DNA of 64,000 nucleotides from Margaritispora aquatica (GCA_007644065.1 VJWN01000010.1:558001-622000); one strand, 5' to 3'. Counted from the stretch's first letter, positions 11,806-24,620 are shown. The notes: generated by a model from the letters alone, not told the origin. Program-made: numbers and translations.

Positions 11806-13770
11806 TCAAACCTCAATACCCAATTCCCTTCCAATAATAACCGCTGCCTTCTCCCCGACCACCAGGGCCGTGTTGTTGGTATTCGCACCAACGTTCTCAG
11901 GAACCATACTCAAATCAGCAACCTTCAACCCAGTTGTGCCGTAAACATTCAAGTCCTTATCAACGACACCTCCCCTCTCCTTCTCGCGCATCATACACGT
12001 GCCTAGCGAGTGCCACGTGGTGTTGAGGTTGTCCCTGATCCAATCCTCAATCAATGCATCGTCTTCCAGGCTATACTCAATATCCTTGATCTCGGCATCG
12101 CCCAAGCCCGCACCAAGTGCTGCCTTACTTCCCTCGGGGAATTTGGGATGACCGAGTTCAAGCTCGCCCTTGTAGTAAGGAAGGCGACGAGCAATCTCTC
12201 GAGACATCTTGTATGCCCAGAGCTGTGCCTTCAGATCGGAAGGATGGTTCAAGAATCCAGTATCGAAGTCGTAGCCGTCAATGACGTTCTCTTTGTCGTT
12301 GATGTGGATAGAACCGCGAGAGTATGGGTATGCGGTGTATGTTCCCATGGTGATGTACTGACCTGGCTCAACGAGAGATGGGTCGGCGAGGAAAGCGTTG
12401 ACAACGCCACAGAGCATCATGGGGCGCGTCTGATCGTTCTTGAAATCATTGTCCCAATCCCTCTGGAATTCAGGACCGAGAGCGGCGATTTCGGCGTTCG
12501 ATGGACGGAGCTTGGCACAGATATCTGGATCAAATGTCAATTTTCTGAACCTAATTGGGAATGAAGAGAAACTTACCGATTCCATTCCAGCCAAGCATAG
12601 GATCCTTCTCACCAAGCGCCTTCACGAAATCTTTGCGACCGCTCAGGATACCATCCAGTGTCTCCTCAGCATCGAGATTTGATCGGTATGGATAGAGCAG
12701 GAGATGGTGATCTTGGTAATTCTCGCCAACACCGGGGACATCAGCGACCACAGGAATATCGAGCTTCTTCAACAATTCAGGATTGCCGACGCCAGATCGC
12801 TCGAGGATCTGTGGAGTACCCAATGCACCAGCGGTCACGACGACGAGCTTACTTGCCTTGACGGTCTTGTGCACAGTCTTTGACAGAGCAATTTCAGGCT
12901 GGTGCTCGTTGTTTGCCTTGTATTCGATGCCGATGGCTCGTGGCGGGGAAGACTCGTCGAAGAGGACCCGGACAACCTTTGCTTCGAGGAGGATGTGAAG
13001 ATTTGGGTGCTGGCCGTCTTGTAGAAGTGGGTGAACATAACGATGCGCTGCGTCTTGTCTCTTTCCGTCCGGACCAACGTAGCGATGCCATTTCTGTGAC
13101 ATTCAGCATTTTTCGATTACTACATCATTCAAATGCACTTACAGCGAAGCCTCCACAGGAATCCAAATCTTGAAGGTCCTCAATCATGTTATAACCCATA
13201 CCTTTTACAGTATCAGCGAACTGATCCTCGCTCTTTCCCCTGAAACCACCATCAGAGATATGAATTGGACCCTCGTAGCCATGCTTGCTTGGGTTAGGGT
13301 TCGCCTTGGGATGGAATGTCTCGAGCTTGTTGCAAAGAGGAAGCATATCTTTCGCACTCCAGCCAGGTGTATTCCAACTGTCAAAGTCACAGCCCTGTGC
13401 ACGTGTGTACATCATGAAATTTATGGAAGATCCTCCACCAAGAATTCCACCCATAGGAACAATAGCCTCTCTGCCATTAAGGTGTTTGGAAGCTTTGGAT
13501 TTGTAGAACTGCCTCTTATTAGCTAGGTTTTGAGCAGAGTGGAAGCTCAAGACATACCAAAGCAGTCTTGCTGTCTGGCGCCAAGTGGCTAAGATAGACA
13601 GCTGGGTTCGTGACCGTGGGATCATTGAAGTTGTTTCGTCCTCCCTCAACAAGTAAGATTTTCAAATCTGGGTTCGCCTTTGCCAGTCTTCCAGCAGCAA
13701 CACAGGCAGCAGTTCCACCTCCTGCAAAGATGATATCGACATCGCCAACGTCCTGGTTGTAAGTCGTCAT
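11806..13770 (-). CDS. AOX1: GMC-family alcohol (methanol) oxidase, short C-terminus
   Basis: An FAD-dependent oxidase that converts short primary alcohols to aldehydes and H2O2 (family knowledge). The predicted 604 residues lie in exons 13770-13558, 13508-13143, 13093-12577 and 12524-11806, joined by GT-AG introns of 49, 49 and 52 nt. Visible features: the FAD-binding GGGTAACVAAGRL at residues 17-29, VEGG of the Rossmann fold, the GMC signature GGILGGGSSINFMMYTRAQ, the second signature TAGALGTPQILERSGVG, and the catalytic His in TTWHSLGTC (about H537) with Asn in NVGANTNNTA (about N580). Yeast-type alcohol oxidases are about 660 residues and end with a peroxisomal targeting tripeptide. This one stops at ELGIEV, without the roughly 30-residue tail or any PTS1. 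It may therefore be cytosolic, or its substrate may differ. Its 3' side borders the AT-rich degraded region. Confidence 0.9.
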
Positions 13771-15230
13771 GTTTTTTACTTTTTATGTCTTGTTTCAATT
13801 TCAATTCGGAGTAGTATTCCAGAGTATCAAGAAAACGAGGATGGTAAGCAGAAGAGAAGAGGAATTTGAATGCCAACGATTCTGTAGCGGTACCTCATAC
13901 CTTTATTCGCATGCAACCCACCTCTAGCTCCTCACTCCTCACTCCTCAATCCTAAAACAGTATCCACTATCCACGATGATCTACCCCTCCTTTTGACTCC
14001 CCGCCCAATCTGTCCAACGCCAACACAAACAAAAACGAAGCACAACCCTGACGCCAACTCGACTGAACTACCTGGATGGCCTTCAGAAATCACAGCCTCA
14101 CGCTAAAGCATTGCCCAATCGGCACTCATTTCATCCTCATTCTGCGCTTGGCATTGAACTTTCAGCTAATCATTTGCGTTTCGGGACTGACTGGAGTGCT
14201 TCCCTAGCGAGAAGACTCAAGTCCATAATCGAACACACCTGCATGAATACTGAATTCCCGGCCTAACGGGTCAGACATTTTCGCCAGATCGAAGATCCGC
14301 ACTTCAAGCCCATCCAGACTCCGATCGACGAAGCAAGTTGGACAATATTGACTTTTGGTCGAGAATCCTTTAGCAATCAGAACCTCGCTACAACTCAAAT
14401 TCGGCAACACAAGCAAAGCAAGCTACTAGTTGGCTCGATGCGGGGAATCGTGGGGTACAAAACTTGGAGAGCCTCGGATGGCGGAATTGTCTCCGCGTGC
14501 AGTAACTACCTAACTAGGCTCAAGGTCATCTGGTAATTGAAAAGCTGGAGCTGGGGTAGGGAAAGGAAGCGTTGGCGAGTCAGGGTTTTAACAAAGGAGG
14601 ACAACAGGAAACAAGTAGAAAATACCCCCTTTTCCCGGTGCCACCAACTTCCACGGGAGATGCAAACGAAACACATAATGTACCTGAATCTACACGAGTC
14701 AGTCATCAAAAACACTGACTGACCACAAGGTCACAGATAACCGGTACATAAGGCGGAAAGATGTTTCAAGAATGGATAAAGGTATTGTGTGTGCTGTGTA
14801 CCAAGTGAGCGTACAAATGGATCTTCTAACGTTCATTCCGTACCACCTCGATCCCAATTTGAATTCTTATCCTTCCATATCAATAATTACCCCTAGCGGC
14901 CTTAAGTGCTACTCGTTGTACTTCAACCTTACTCCTGAAGGTCATAGCGGCCTCAGCAGTGTAAAAAGTGAAAGAATAAATCATCTTATGCTTCAACACC
15001 AATGAACGCCAGAGAATAAAATACTGCAAAAACCATCATGTATGCACTGTCAGCATGCCTTTCCTGAACGCCCTCCTGAGTATGCTCTAGAATCGAGTGT
15101 AAAAAGTAAAGACCCGCCGTGAAAACAATAATACGTAGAGTACAAAATGCTACTCATACAACCCAAACTCCATAATTTCGATTATTCGTCACTTCGTCAT
15201 GCTCTATACATGTCAAGATGGTAGTATGGC
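13771..15230. other. Intergenic region, no supported gene
   Basis: 1.46 kb between the alcohol oxidase start (promoter side, about 13771-14100) and the 3' end of the KDM4-type gene. The first 300 bp are rich in C/T and A/C runs on the plus strand (for example ctcctcactcctcactcctc near 13930), as is common in fungal leaders and promoters. Only short frames without domains occur. Confidence 0.6.
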
Positions 15231-18200
15231 TCAGGTCCGGTTGACAGGGACTGCAGGAATCTGAACATCCTCAACTTTGCGCAAATTTTTCAGTACCTTC
15301 TCTAGGACTGATGTTGAATCTGCGGGTAGATCGATTAATTCACGTTGGTACTCAGGCCGTGCCACGACTTGTCGTGACTGCGAATTTTCGTTCCAGTTTT
15401 GAAGATTCTGCTGATGCGGGTATATTCCTTGACCCTGTTGATAATGACCTTGTTGTATTTGGTTCTGTATGTTATGGACAGGTTGAGCAATGGCTGGCGT
15501 CTTTGGTGGAGTGGGAATGTACTGTTGCTGAGCCATCGACTGAGCAGTCATGCCATTTTGATAAGTACTTGGCTGATATGGCTGAGGTGAGTATTGTGAT
15601 TGTGGGACACCTTGCTGAATTGGTCTAGTCTGATATGGTGCTGAGCTCTGATTGTTTGTCCCACCCTGATATGGTGGGCCAGCTGGCTGAGGCTGCTTGT
15701 GAGAATGGTACAGCTGTGGGGTATTCAATACTTGGCCATTCTGAGAGCTCGGTCCGTGTGAACTGGCTGGCGTTGCTTGTGTGTGCGTTTGTGGCTGAGC
15801 TGGGTAGTTTGGCTCTCGGCCATTCCCAACTGAAGTTGCATGCGATACCGCAGTGGTTTTCTGAGGTTGGCTCATTTGATAAGGTGCTTGAGACTGATAT
15901 GTAGCTTGGGGATGGTACATCTGAGAAGATTGACTTCCTGATTTTGTGTACAGGGGTGTGGGAGTATGTTGTGCAGGTTGGAACGAGTTGTGGTGAAAGG
16001 CTTTGTACTCTTCCCGGATTGCTGGATGCAGACTTGCCCCGTCCTTCTTTGCCCATGCATTTGTGGTAGCATCATTTCGATAAGCAGCAGTTTTAGGAGC
16101 AGGCACAACAGAGTTCTTTGCAGTTGCTGTTGGTACCTGTGTCGATCTTTGAGTTGGCAAGGAATCGGGGGATGATGCAGAGGCTCGGCTTTGAGAATTT
16201 GGCATGATGTAGTTCCGGGCAGGTGGTAGAATTGGCGTCTCGGGCTTTCTACCCATAGATGGGCCAAAGATTTTGGCTCGCATGGCTGCCTCAACCTGCT
16301 CCTTCGTTCCCTGATAACCATTCATGAAACCGCCACCAGGTCTGTAAGGACTCTTATATTCAAGAGGCGATCGATTGTGTTCCTTTTGCAAATAGGGGTA
16401 TTTGAAGAATGGACTCATCTTGGCCAGGCTTTTTGAGCCAACAATGTTATGAGAATTGCTAGTACTCGCAGGTCTAGGCTGTGCAGCTGGTGGTTGTGGC
16501 TGTCGATAAGAGGCCGGTGGAGCCAGTGGGCCATTGGGATTGGTCAGTGGGCCATTGGCATTGGTCAGTGGGCCATTGGCATTGGTTTGGTTTGAAATAT
16601 TCGCTTGGCTGTGGTTTAGAGTAGTGGTTGCATGGTTTTGGATCGCGGGCTGGGCTGTATGGTTCTGGGTCGAGGGTTTGCTTATATGAAGTTGACCTGG
16701 GACCTTGCTCACATAGCCTTGAGTTGGGGTCCTGCTAGGATGACTCTGGCTTGAGGCATTGCTTGGATATGAATTTGAAGGACGGGCTCCTGATTGGAAT
16801 TTGGGATCCGAGTTAAAGTTTAGTCCATAAGGTCTCGTGGGGGGGAGAATTGGAGCAGGTGTCTGGGCAGAACGTTGCACAAAACTATGCTGCGAAAGAT
16901 ATGCTTGATGATCAATTCGGTAAGGCTCTGACCCAGAAGGCCGTGGTTTGTATTGATACGGCTTATCAGACCTTGATAGCCCCAGAGTTGAAGACTGTGC
17001 TGGTGTCTGTGGAGGGCGTATTGCAGGTCGGTTGATCGGATTGAGAGCATTTTGGTTATGACTTGATGGGTATGAGGCAGGGAATGATTGTCGGGGAGGT
17101 GCTAGGGGTGCTGACTTTGGAAGAGTATCGAGGAAGTTTCCCGCAGGATTGTGTACAGGTTTTGCTGGGTTCTCCGTGAATTGGGCCCTGGCTTCCGTTG
17201 AAGGCTTGCCGAGATAGTACCAGATCTTATTTGCTTGATTTGTTATGTCAACCTTGACTTGAGCCACGTTCCGGGCAATGTTCTCGCTCTTAAATTCTGC
17301 CCAAGTTGTTCCTGTCACGAAAGGATCCGTTGGCCTAGGCAAATCATTTGCAAGACGTTCAGTTGTGTTGAGCATCTCCCTATCCTTGAATGATTTTGGC
17401 ATTGGAATAGCATTGGCTGATGCTTTGGGAAGATTGTAATCAGATGCATCTGGCAGGAGAAGCCATTTGTACTCAACTTCCAATCGCTCACTAGAATAGG
17501 TTAGCTTCAGTTTCAAAGGCACAAAAGAAACCATTTGATCAACATACCCCCGGGGAACGATATCAACAAGAAGAGTCTCTTCGCTCCTGCGATTCTCAAC
17601 AACTGCGCCGGCGAATATGTCGCCTCTATAAAATTGTAGTTGACAGATCATGCCAACCTTCAATTCTGAGGCAGCCTTCAGAGTACGAGCGTCCTCAGCC
17701 AAGATATCTGCATCAAACTTCTTATCGCGCTTGGAACGATGGAATCTGCAGCTAAAACCAAAATCCGATTGCTTGTATTCGGTACCATCCTCGCCGAAGT
17801 GCGGTACTTCGCCTTGCTCAACAAATACACCAGCAGCAGCAGCGCAAGTTGCATGATAAGCTCTAGCGCATTTCTTCTGCGAACATTGGAAGCAAGCACC
17901 CTTCTTTGATCGACAAAAATTGCATTTAAGATCGTGGCGGGCCTTTGGAATATGCTCAAGATCCATCACGATGTCCTTATCGCCAGATTCGATGCGTGTC
18001 TCAGGAATGTATTGGGCACATATTCGGTGAACCTTCTTTCCATCATCGGTGTCTAGTAATGGTTCAGAAGGGATATCATTAGGACAAAGTATACATGGCT
18101 CTTTGGTTGGAGCCTTGACACGTAGTCGGATCTTCTTCGTATTAGACTTATTGCCTTTGTCGCTCACGGGTCGTTTTCGTTTCTTTTGGGGCACCTTCAA

Positions 18201-19891
18201 TTTTGACTCGGTATTACCATTCGGAGGTGATGGAAGTCCGGAAATCTCAACCTCAATCTCTTCTTCATCGTCATCTTCATCTTCGTCTTCATCGGTCTCT
18301 TCAAAATCTGTGTCTTCGCCTCGTAGCTTTCGTTCGATCTCCTTGTAATCGACCCAAACACTATCATCGGCATCGCTACATTCACAGCGCTTCGCAACAC
18401 GGGCATGTTCGAGCCAGGATTCGACTGCAAAGTTCACTGCTTCGGCGCAGTTGTAGCCAAGATTGTAACCAGAATGGTACCCGTATGGAAAGGTGATAAT
18501 GAACTCTCCGGGGTGATGTACAATCTTGTTCGCCTTGATTCCGTGCTGAGATAGGAGCGTGGAGGGCGAAATCAAATATGTCTTATGTCGTAGAAACTGA
18601 TCGCACTTCTTGGAATCAATTGGCCAAATACTGCCCATCACCTTTTCAAACTTGCGGGCATCACCTTGTGAAATGCTGTACCACTGCTTTGGGGCTCCAA
18701 AATGAAGATAGTTGATACTGTAAAGATCAACATCCTCCAAATGCCATGCGAAGGTAGCTTTCCACATTCCCAAATACAAGTATGCAGTGTTCACACCAGG
18801 AATTTTCTGGCCAAGCACGTTGAGCAAATTTGGTAAGTTGCTAAGATTCCATGCCTTAGTCCGATCGTCGAATAGAGTACCAGGCATATCACCACCATAC
18901 AGAGGGGGAGCAAAGGTGAGGGTTTTCCAGTATTGACGTTCAAGCTCGGTGCACCTCTCCTCCGGAAACTTGTCGTCAAGTTCGTACCTAAAGTTCTCAA
19001 AAGCTGCCTCGTCCACAAGGGCTGCCTGTGCTTGGTTGTTCTTTCGACGAGCCGAGACAGAGATGGCCTTGGACATCCGTCCACCACCACCCATTCGTCT
19101 CATAGGAGCTGGTTCTAAGTCTTCCATTTTGACAGATTCCTCGTCCTCGTCCTTGGGAGAAACAGGGGTTGGTAGACGATCAGGCGTCTCACTGCCATGT
19201 TTTCCTTCAGATTTAACTCCAGCTTTGCCCTTTGTAGTCCGTGCTGACTTGCGTTTTGGTACGGTCGCTTTGCTGGCCGATCCCTTCGCCTTGGGTGTTG
19301 GTTTTGTGGCTGGAGCTTGATTGATACGTCGCTCACCCCTCTTCGCTGGTGGTTGATGCTCTGATTTCTCACACAACTCTCGCCATTGTGGAAGATTGTA
19401 TGATCGTCCCTTCTCCATGTTGGCTTGACGATATGTGCCGTTATTTCCGGCAATGTCTTGCATGATAGGGTTTTTGATTTGAATCGTCTTAATTGCTTCG
19501 TCGAGCGGCGGTTGTTCTGCAACCCATTCTGGTGGAGGTATCACCTTCACAATGCCGGTCTTCATACCAAAAGGGGTGACAGCATTGATATCTGATCGAC
19601 AATCAGTACAGGTGCTCAAAGTATCAATTTATTCAAGAAGGTTGGGCGGGGTTGCATACACCGTTGGAAATCGCAGAATTCCTCCATCGTCGGCGTGAAG
19701 ATTGGGACACCACCTTCATGACGACTAGGCTCGATTACAAGAGGAATCTGTTTGCTATCGGCTTCAGGCTCGAGGTCCGATAGCTCTGAGTCGCTCCCGC
19801 TGTCCTTGATATTTGGAAGGGAATCCGGAGGGGAATTGAGGCCTACCGGACCACCATCAGGTACCGGAGCAGCCATCGCATCGGTCGACAT
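15231..19891 (-). CDS. kdmA: KDM4-type JmjN/JmjC histone lysine demethylase with extended PHD
   Basis: Predicted 1530-residue Fe(II)/2-oxoglutarate dioxygenase expected to remove methyl groups from histone H3 K9/K36 (KDM4 family). Exons are 19891-19660 and 19591-15231. The 68-nt intron (GTATGC donor) sits inside JmjN, and splicing restores IFTPTMEEFCDFQRYINAV. JmjN covers about residues 62-103 and JmjC about 300-475. The iron ligands H361 and E363 are in FAWHLED and H450 is in YGYHSGYN. A long acidic run (about 503-525) and a basic patch follow. A Cys/His-rich extended PHD starts at CILC and spans about 577-695; Tudor-like sequence may follow. The last about 650 residues are Q/N/P/S-rich and disordered, with three copies of a 7-residue repeat. 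The C2H2 fingers of yeast Gis1/Rph1 are absent, and I see no separate first PHD finger. Family assignment is firm; substrate specificity is inferred. Confidence 0.93.
16524..16586. repeat. Three 21-bp tandem repeats inside the KDM4-type gene
   Basis: Three contiguous 21-bp units at 16524, 16545 and 16566 (cagtgggccattggcattgg plus one base). The first differs by one base. On the minus strand they encode a repeated seven-residue unit, NGPLTNA/P, in the disordered C-terminal region. Being a multiple of three, copy-number change would keep the frame. Confidence 0.9.
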
Positions 19892-22800
19892 TGTATGTTG
19901 TTCTACATGCGATCAAGTCGCGAAAATTCCAGTTGGCGTTCGAGAAAGTGGTTCGAGGGGCCGTTGACGTATCGTGGGAGGCGAATGTCCAACACGATCG
20001 ATAGGTCACAACACGAACGTCTTAGATGCGCAAAGAGTGTGGCCAGTATCCACAAAGCTTCAAATCGATACGGAGATAATGTTGTGAATGATGTAACAAG
20101 TTGGGTGCGCTGGACTTGACATGGGATGTCGATGAAAACCAAGTTGCTTGAATTGGAGGTCGGAGGCTCTCGCTCGCTCGAACGATGTGCGCTAGTAAAA
20201 TGGGCCGATTCCCCTTTGAGACTTCGGCTATAGGTTAACCCCAGTAAAGTTCGATATCAGTCTAATCTTCCTCCAAACATCTCATGAGGTCCCTCAAAAT
20301 CTGGGGAACAGATTTGAGTATTGTTAATCTTCTATGCGCAAATTCCCTTGTCAATCAGCAAGCGCAACATCTCCTTGAGAATCTACCTAATCAATGCATG
20401 CACACGTCAACATCGAGCACCTTTAAGTCAACTCAGGAAGTATCTGAATACAATATCACGATCAAGGAGCAGATAAGATTCTGGAATTATCGTGTGGTAT
20501 GAATATGGAGGCTGAGTATCAATTCTGTGCTTGGTGGGTACTGTACTGTAAGGGACGTGGATGTCATGCATCGAGAAGTTGCAGCCGCCTCCGTTCAACC
20601 CCGATAGGTCTTGTTCACTTTGCGCGACCTGGCTCAAAAATCACTTTCGATCCTGGCTTACATGCAGCTACAGATGCGATTTATCTTTGAAGATAGTGGG
20701 AGTAGATGCATAGTGGCGATATCGTGGCCTCTCGAGACATAGTCTCACCAAGTCATGTTTGCTCCGCGTCACATTTTCGACTCTTTTTGAGATCGGAGAC
20801 CGTGGTTTCAGTATCTTTTGCACCCTACAGGTTGGTTCGCAATTTTCTGTCGATCAGTGAGTATTTCTGGTGGTCACTTTGTGGTGGTGGTTGCTTTGTG
20901 GGCATTTGATCTCCAAATCTGGGTCATGTTGTCGTTATCTTGATGCACGGCTCAAAGCTGCATGTCAAAATAAGCTTCTTTTCTTTGTTCCCCCTGGATT
21001 TCTCTCGGGAGTTTATTTGCGTGCCGAGAAACGTGGATGTGGGCGTGGGTCAAGCCTGATCTCTTGAGACCCTTTGGGGCCTTGGATACGATTACCCCCG
21101 TTCTGACGCCATCATGCTTACTTACCCACCACATACTGCATCTCATGCTAGGCGCAGGCGCCGTGCGCATTTCTCGAATTTTGAAGGCGCTGGACCGATG
21201 AAGATCCTACATGTACCTCAGCCAAGTTGGCCCAGTTGCGTAGTGGGTGTCACCGACTGCTTGAGATGCCAGGTTCCTCAAAAGTGTTACTGTAAAGCCA
21301 TGATCTCTGCTTGTTTTGCTTTCAATGTTTGTGTTTGTCTGTTTGTGAGAAGATTATTCGTCAAGGACACAACTATCAGATCCTCAAGTCTCGAGAATCA
21401 TGCAGTTGTGACACAAAACATTGGGTATGGAAATCGCAGAGTTCTCCGGGAGCTTGGAAAGATGCACGCATATACTATTAACTCGCGAGTGATGTCTATC
21501 GACCAGGTTGGCGATCGAAGAGTTTACAGCAGTCCTTCCTCCGAAATTCATTTTACAACTCACCATGAACCTAGAGTTCGCTTCCGATAGTCCCGAATTT
21601 CAATCTAAGCTAGGCACACCTCCGTAGCGACTTCCATCATTGGTGAGCAAGAGTTGGAAGTTGAAAAGAGTCTCCTCGTGCTATATGTCGGGCTTGCGGT
21701 GAATATTTCGCTCGCAGCTTGGTGTTTGAAAACTCTGTTGTGTTCGAGTTCGTGCTCTCCTACGATAAGACATGCCCGATAAGAGATGTCTGAACAGAAG
21801 CAACACCACGCCAACATGATCACAAACAAGAAACTTGACAACTTTCCTTCTTCAAACGAAGAGAAATCATCACACACGCCTTGGTGATGCCTGGAGAACT
21901 TACAGAAATATCATTGAAGGCCAGCAGCGCCGACAATCACGAAGTGTGTGTCTGACTAGTACATGGAATAGACGGATTCGGCAAATCGAAACTGACACTT
22001 CACATCTGTGGGTGCAAATACTGCTCAAACGGCTCAAATATAGCATGAAAATGAAGCTCGAACTTAGAGCACTCTCGTGGAATTCTTTTTGTGTCGAGAA
22101 CATGAATTCTACGATTTTGCATATCTGATGAGTCGACATTTCTCAATTTGCGGCATTTTCGCCTCTTGAAATCCACCATTACGATTGTGAGAGAGGCAGC
22201 TCTGGGAAACAGTATTATCAAGAAACAAAGAGCGGCAGTCACAATATTCAAGATAGGTTTATGTCTTTTTACAGTACCTACCTTTCCCAGAAGGCTTGTA
22301 CGATTGAGAATAGAACCAACTATAGACGTCACGTGGGGTGCGAACATCTCACTAGCCCCGCACATTATGTGGATAAAGTACCCTTGTTACACTCAATTGC
22401 TATTTGGGAAACGTTTCGTCGCAATTTCCTATTTCAAAGTAGCAATGCATTATATCTTGGAAATATTGCGATTTATCGCTCAAAATAGCGTGGAATGTAA
22501 TATCCTTGAGGAGAATATATCCAGTTCATTTCAGAGCACCAGGAACGGAGGATGTGTATGTGCTAAATAAATGATCACAAGCTCAGCAAAAGCCTCGAAC
22601 GAATATACAAGAAATAAATTAAGGATTAGTCAGGCATCGGGTACTCTAGGCCTAAGGTAAGTTGCCTGTCACTAACCAGTGATCGCGCTCGAAAACCAAA
22701 TGACCTTTAGGGAAGTGAAAAGCACGAGTTCCCGGCATCGGGAAATCTGACAAGACATACAAAGAGAACGATCATAATAAGTGAGATAAATGGTGTGAGA

Positions 22801-23200
22801 AGGGTTTTATTAACAATAGCCTCGGCTTCAGCGATGGTGGTGATGGTAATGGTGCTGGTGCTGAGCTGGAATGGATTGTCATGATGTTTGATAGCGACAG
22901 ACTGTCTATTGACTGCACGATGATTCTGCCAACAGCCCTAGATACTTCGAAGCTAGGAAGGAGAAGAACATCGAGAAGCTGCTAATAAAAAACCAACCAC
23001 TGACTTAGGCTTAAAGCAAGCTTGGGAGTTAAAAAATGAACCAGAAGTCAATGATCAGTCGAAATCAACCAGCTGAAATCACGTGCCGTTGACAATACAT
23101 CGGACAAAAGGTTTAGGTAGGAAAGGCAAGATAAGGGGTTCTGGCTCTGGAGAAAGAAGTCTTATGGAACTACAGATGAGTAACTTACGATGCATCTTAT
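19892..23200. other. Long intergenic region upstream of the KDM4-type gene, no supported gene
   Basis: 3.3 kb. Its left end presumably holds the promoter of the demethylase gene. Open frames of 75-140 codons near 21835-22570 overlap on both strands and lack domains or good splice context, so they are not called. On the minus strand near 22836-22870 a short His-rich stretch (HQHHYHHHHR then stop) follows a possible splice acceptor, but no upstream exon could be joined convincingly. Confidence 0.5.
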
Positions 23201-24117
23201 TAGGAATTTATTGTCGAGCGAAGTGCTGAAGGCGGACAAACACCCTTTGCTTCGAGCACCTGCTACTTGTTGATCCTAATGAAGACGTTAGACACTCTTC
23301 GCTTATAAAATCTCACCCTTTGTTCCTCCTAGTTAGGAAGCAGGATCTCTTCGCTTCGAGCATCTTATTGCTTGATCCCCTTAATTGTATTACGGGGGCT
23401 TAAAGTTTTCCCACCAAAGTATCGAAACGATCAATTCACCTTTTACGATGTCGCAAATTACAGCTGAAAATAACTTGATTTTAAAGTCGCACTTGAGTGT
23501 CTGATTCAAATGATGAGGCATTCCCGAAGCTTTGCCCAAGACTCGCAGACTGTCGATTTTTTTTTGAGTATCCACAAAACCATCATAGATATTTGGGCGT
23601 CTATTGTTTTGGCTAAAGCCTATCTACACGATGAAAGAGAGGTAACCCTAATGAACAGTAGGCACAGTCTATCCACTGGTGTGGTAGATGCATAGTCTAA
23701 ATGGAAGCAAAATGATAGGAGAGGTCCGAAAGTTTAGCGAGCTTCGCCTGTTTGTTGTGTCGACACCAACACAAGGTAAGATTTTACCTAATAATCATGA
23801 CTTGCCTAATGATTCTATCGACACAGTGACGTAAGGCTTCCATACTCCTATGAGGCTACCGTTATTCCTCCTAGTTAGCCGGAAATCTATCACTTTGTAA
23901 TTTGAGCATTTCATTGGTTGTTCCATCTAGTTACTAGAAAGGTCAAAGTTCATAGGAGAGATGCAAAAGTTTAGCGAGCTTCATCTACTTGCTGTGATAA
24001 TACTAATATAAGGAAATGGCTGTGGTTTGCCAAATAATGATTTTGATACAGAGACGCAAGGCTCTATACTCCCACAAAGTTTCTCCTCCTGGTTGAGGAG
24101 GTAAAAATCCCAATGCA
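23200..24117. repeat. Degenerate repeats including a duplicated block
   Basis: Two diverged copies of a block of at least 130 bp start with the same word, aagtttagcgagcttc, at 23729 and 23967 (offset 238 bp). Both continue through related text (gacgtaaggct / gacgcaaggct; actcctatgag / actcccacaaa) to a shared ctcctagttag / ctcctggttg. Earlier diverged relatives of the downstream array unit (cgagcacctgctacttg, cgagcatcttattgcttg) occur near 23250 and 23355. The block is non-coding as far as I can see. Confidence 0.7.
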
Positions 24118-24620
24118 CTTTGGTTCGAACATCTGCTCGCTTATTCCTCTTGATTTGAAATTCAACACACTGTGCTTTGAACATATCAACACTAAACAAT
24201 TCGAAAATCTGCTCGCTTGTCACCCCTGAGTAGGAAGTTCAATATCGTGTACGTTGAATATCTTACACTCTCTAAGTAATTCAAACATCTGCTCGCTTAT
24301 TTCCACTGATCAGGAATTCAGTCCTCTAGGTACGCTTTGAACATCTCGTCATTTGTGGTTTAAATACCTGCTTGCTTGCGCCCCTGATCAAGAAGTTCAA
24401 TATTCTACACTTCAAGCATCCCGACGCTCTCTGGGTATTTCAAGCATCTGCTCGCTTGTTCTTACTGATTAGGAACTTAATACTTTACGCTTCGAATATC
24501 TTACTACTCGTGGTTCAAGCATCTGCTCCTTGTCGTACCTCATTTGGAAGTTCAACATTCTGCGCTTCAAACATCCAACACTCTCTAGTTCGAGCACCTG
24601 CTCGCTTGTGCCCCTTAATC
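24118..24620. repeat. Degenerate tandem array, about 78-bp unit, seven copies
   Basis: The marker word ctgctcgctt, or a one- or two-base variant, recurs at 24133, 24209, 24289, 24368, 24448, 24523 and 24598. The spacings are 76, 80, 79, 80, 75 and 75 bp. Each unit runs roughly: (t)tcaagcatctgctcgcttgt, a cccctgatcaggaagttcaa segment, then a ctacgcttcgaacatc segment and an acactctcta segment. Copies differ at many positions, so the array is old. A plus-strand frame of 114 codons through it is a by-product of the repeat. It lies about 200 bp upstream of the 2EXR gene start. Confidence 0.85.

Noticed and set aside
22000..22570. Overlapping frames of 121 (-) and 140 (+) codons
   Set aside because: They lie on opposite strands of the same DNA, have no recognisable domain, no good start context and no spliced partners.
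22836..22875. Minus-strand His-rich end (HQHHYHHHHR then stop) after a possible acceptor
   Set aside because: No upstream exon with a matching donor and protein-like sequence could be found; it may be simple CAC/CAT repeat DNA.
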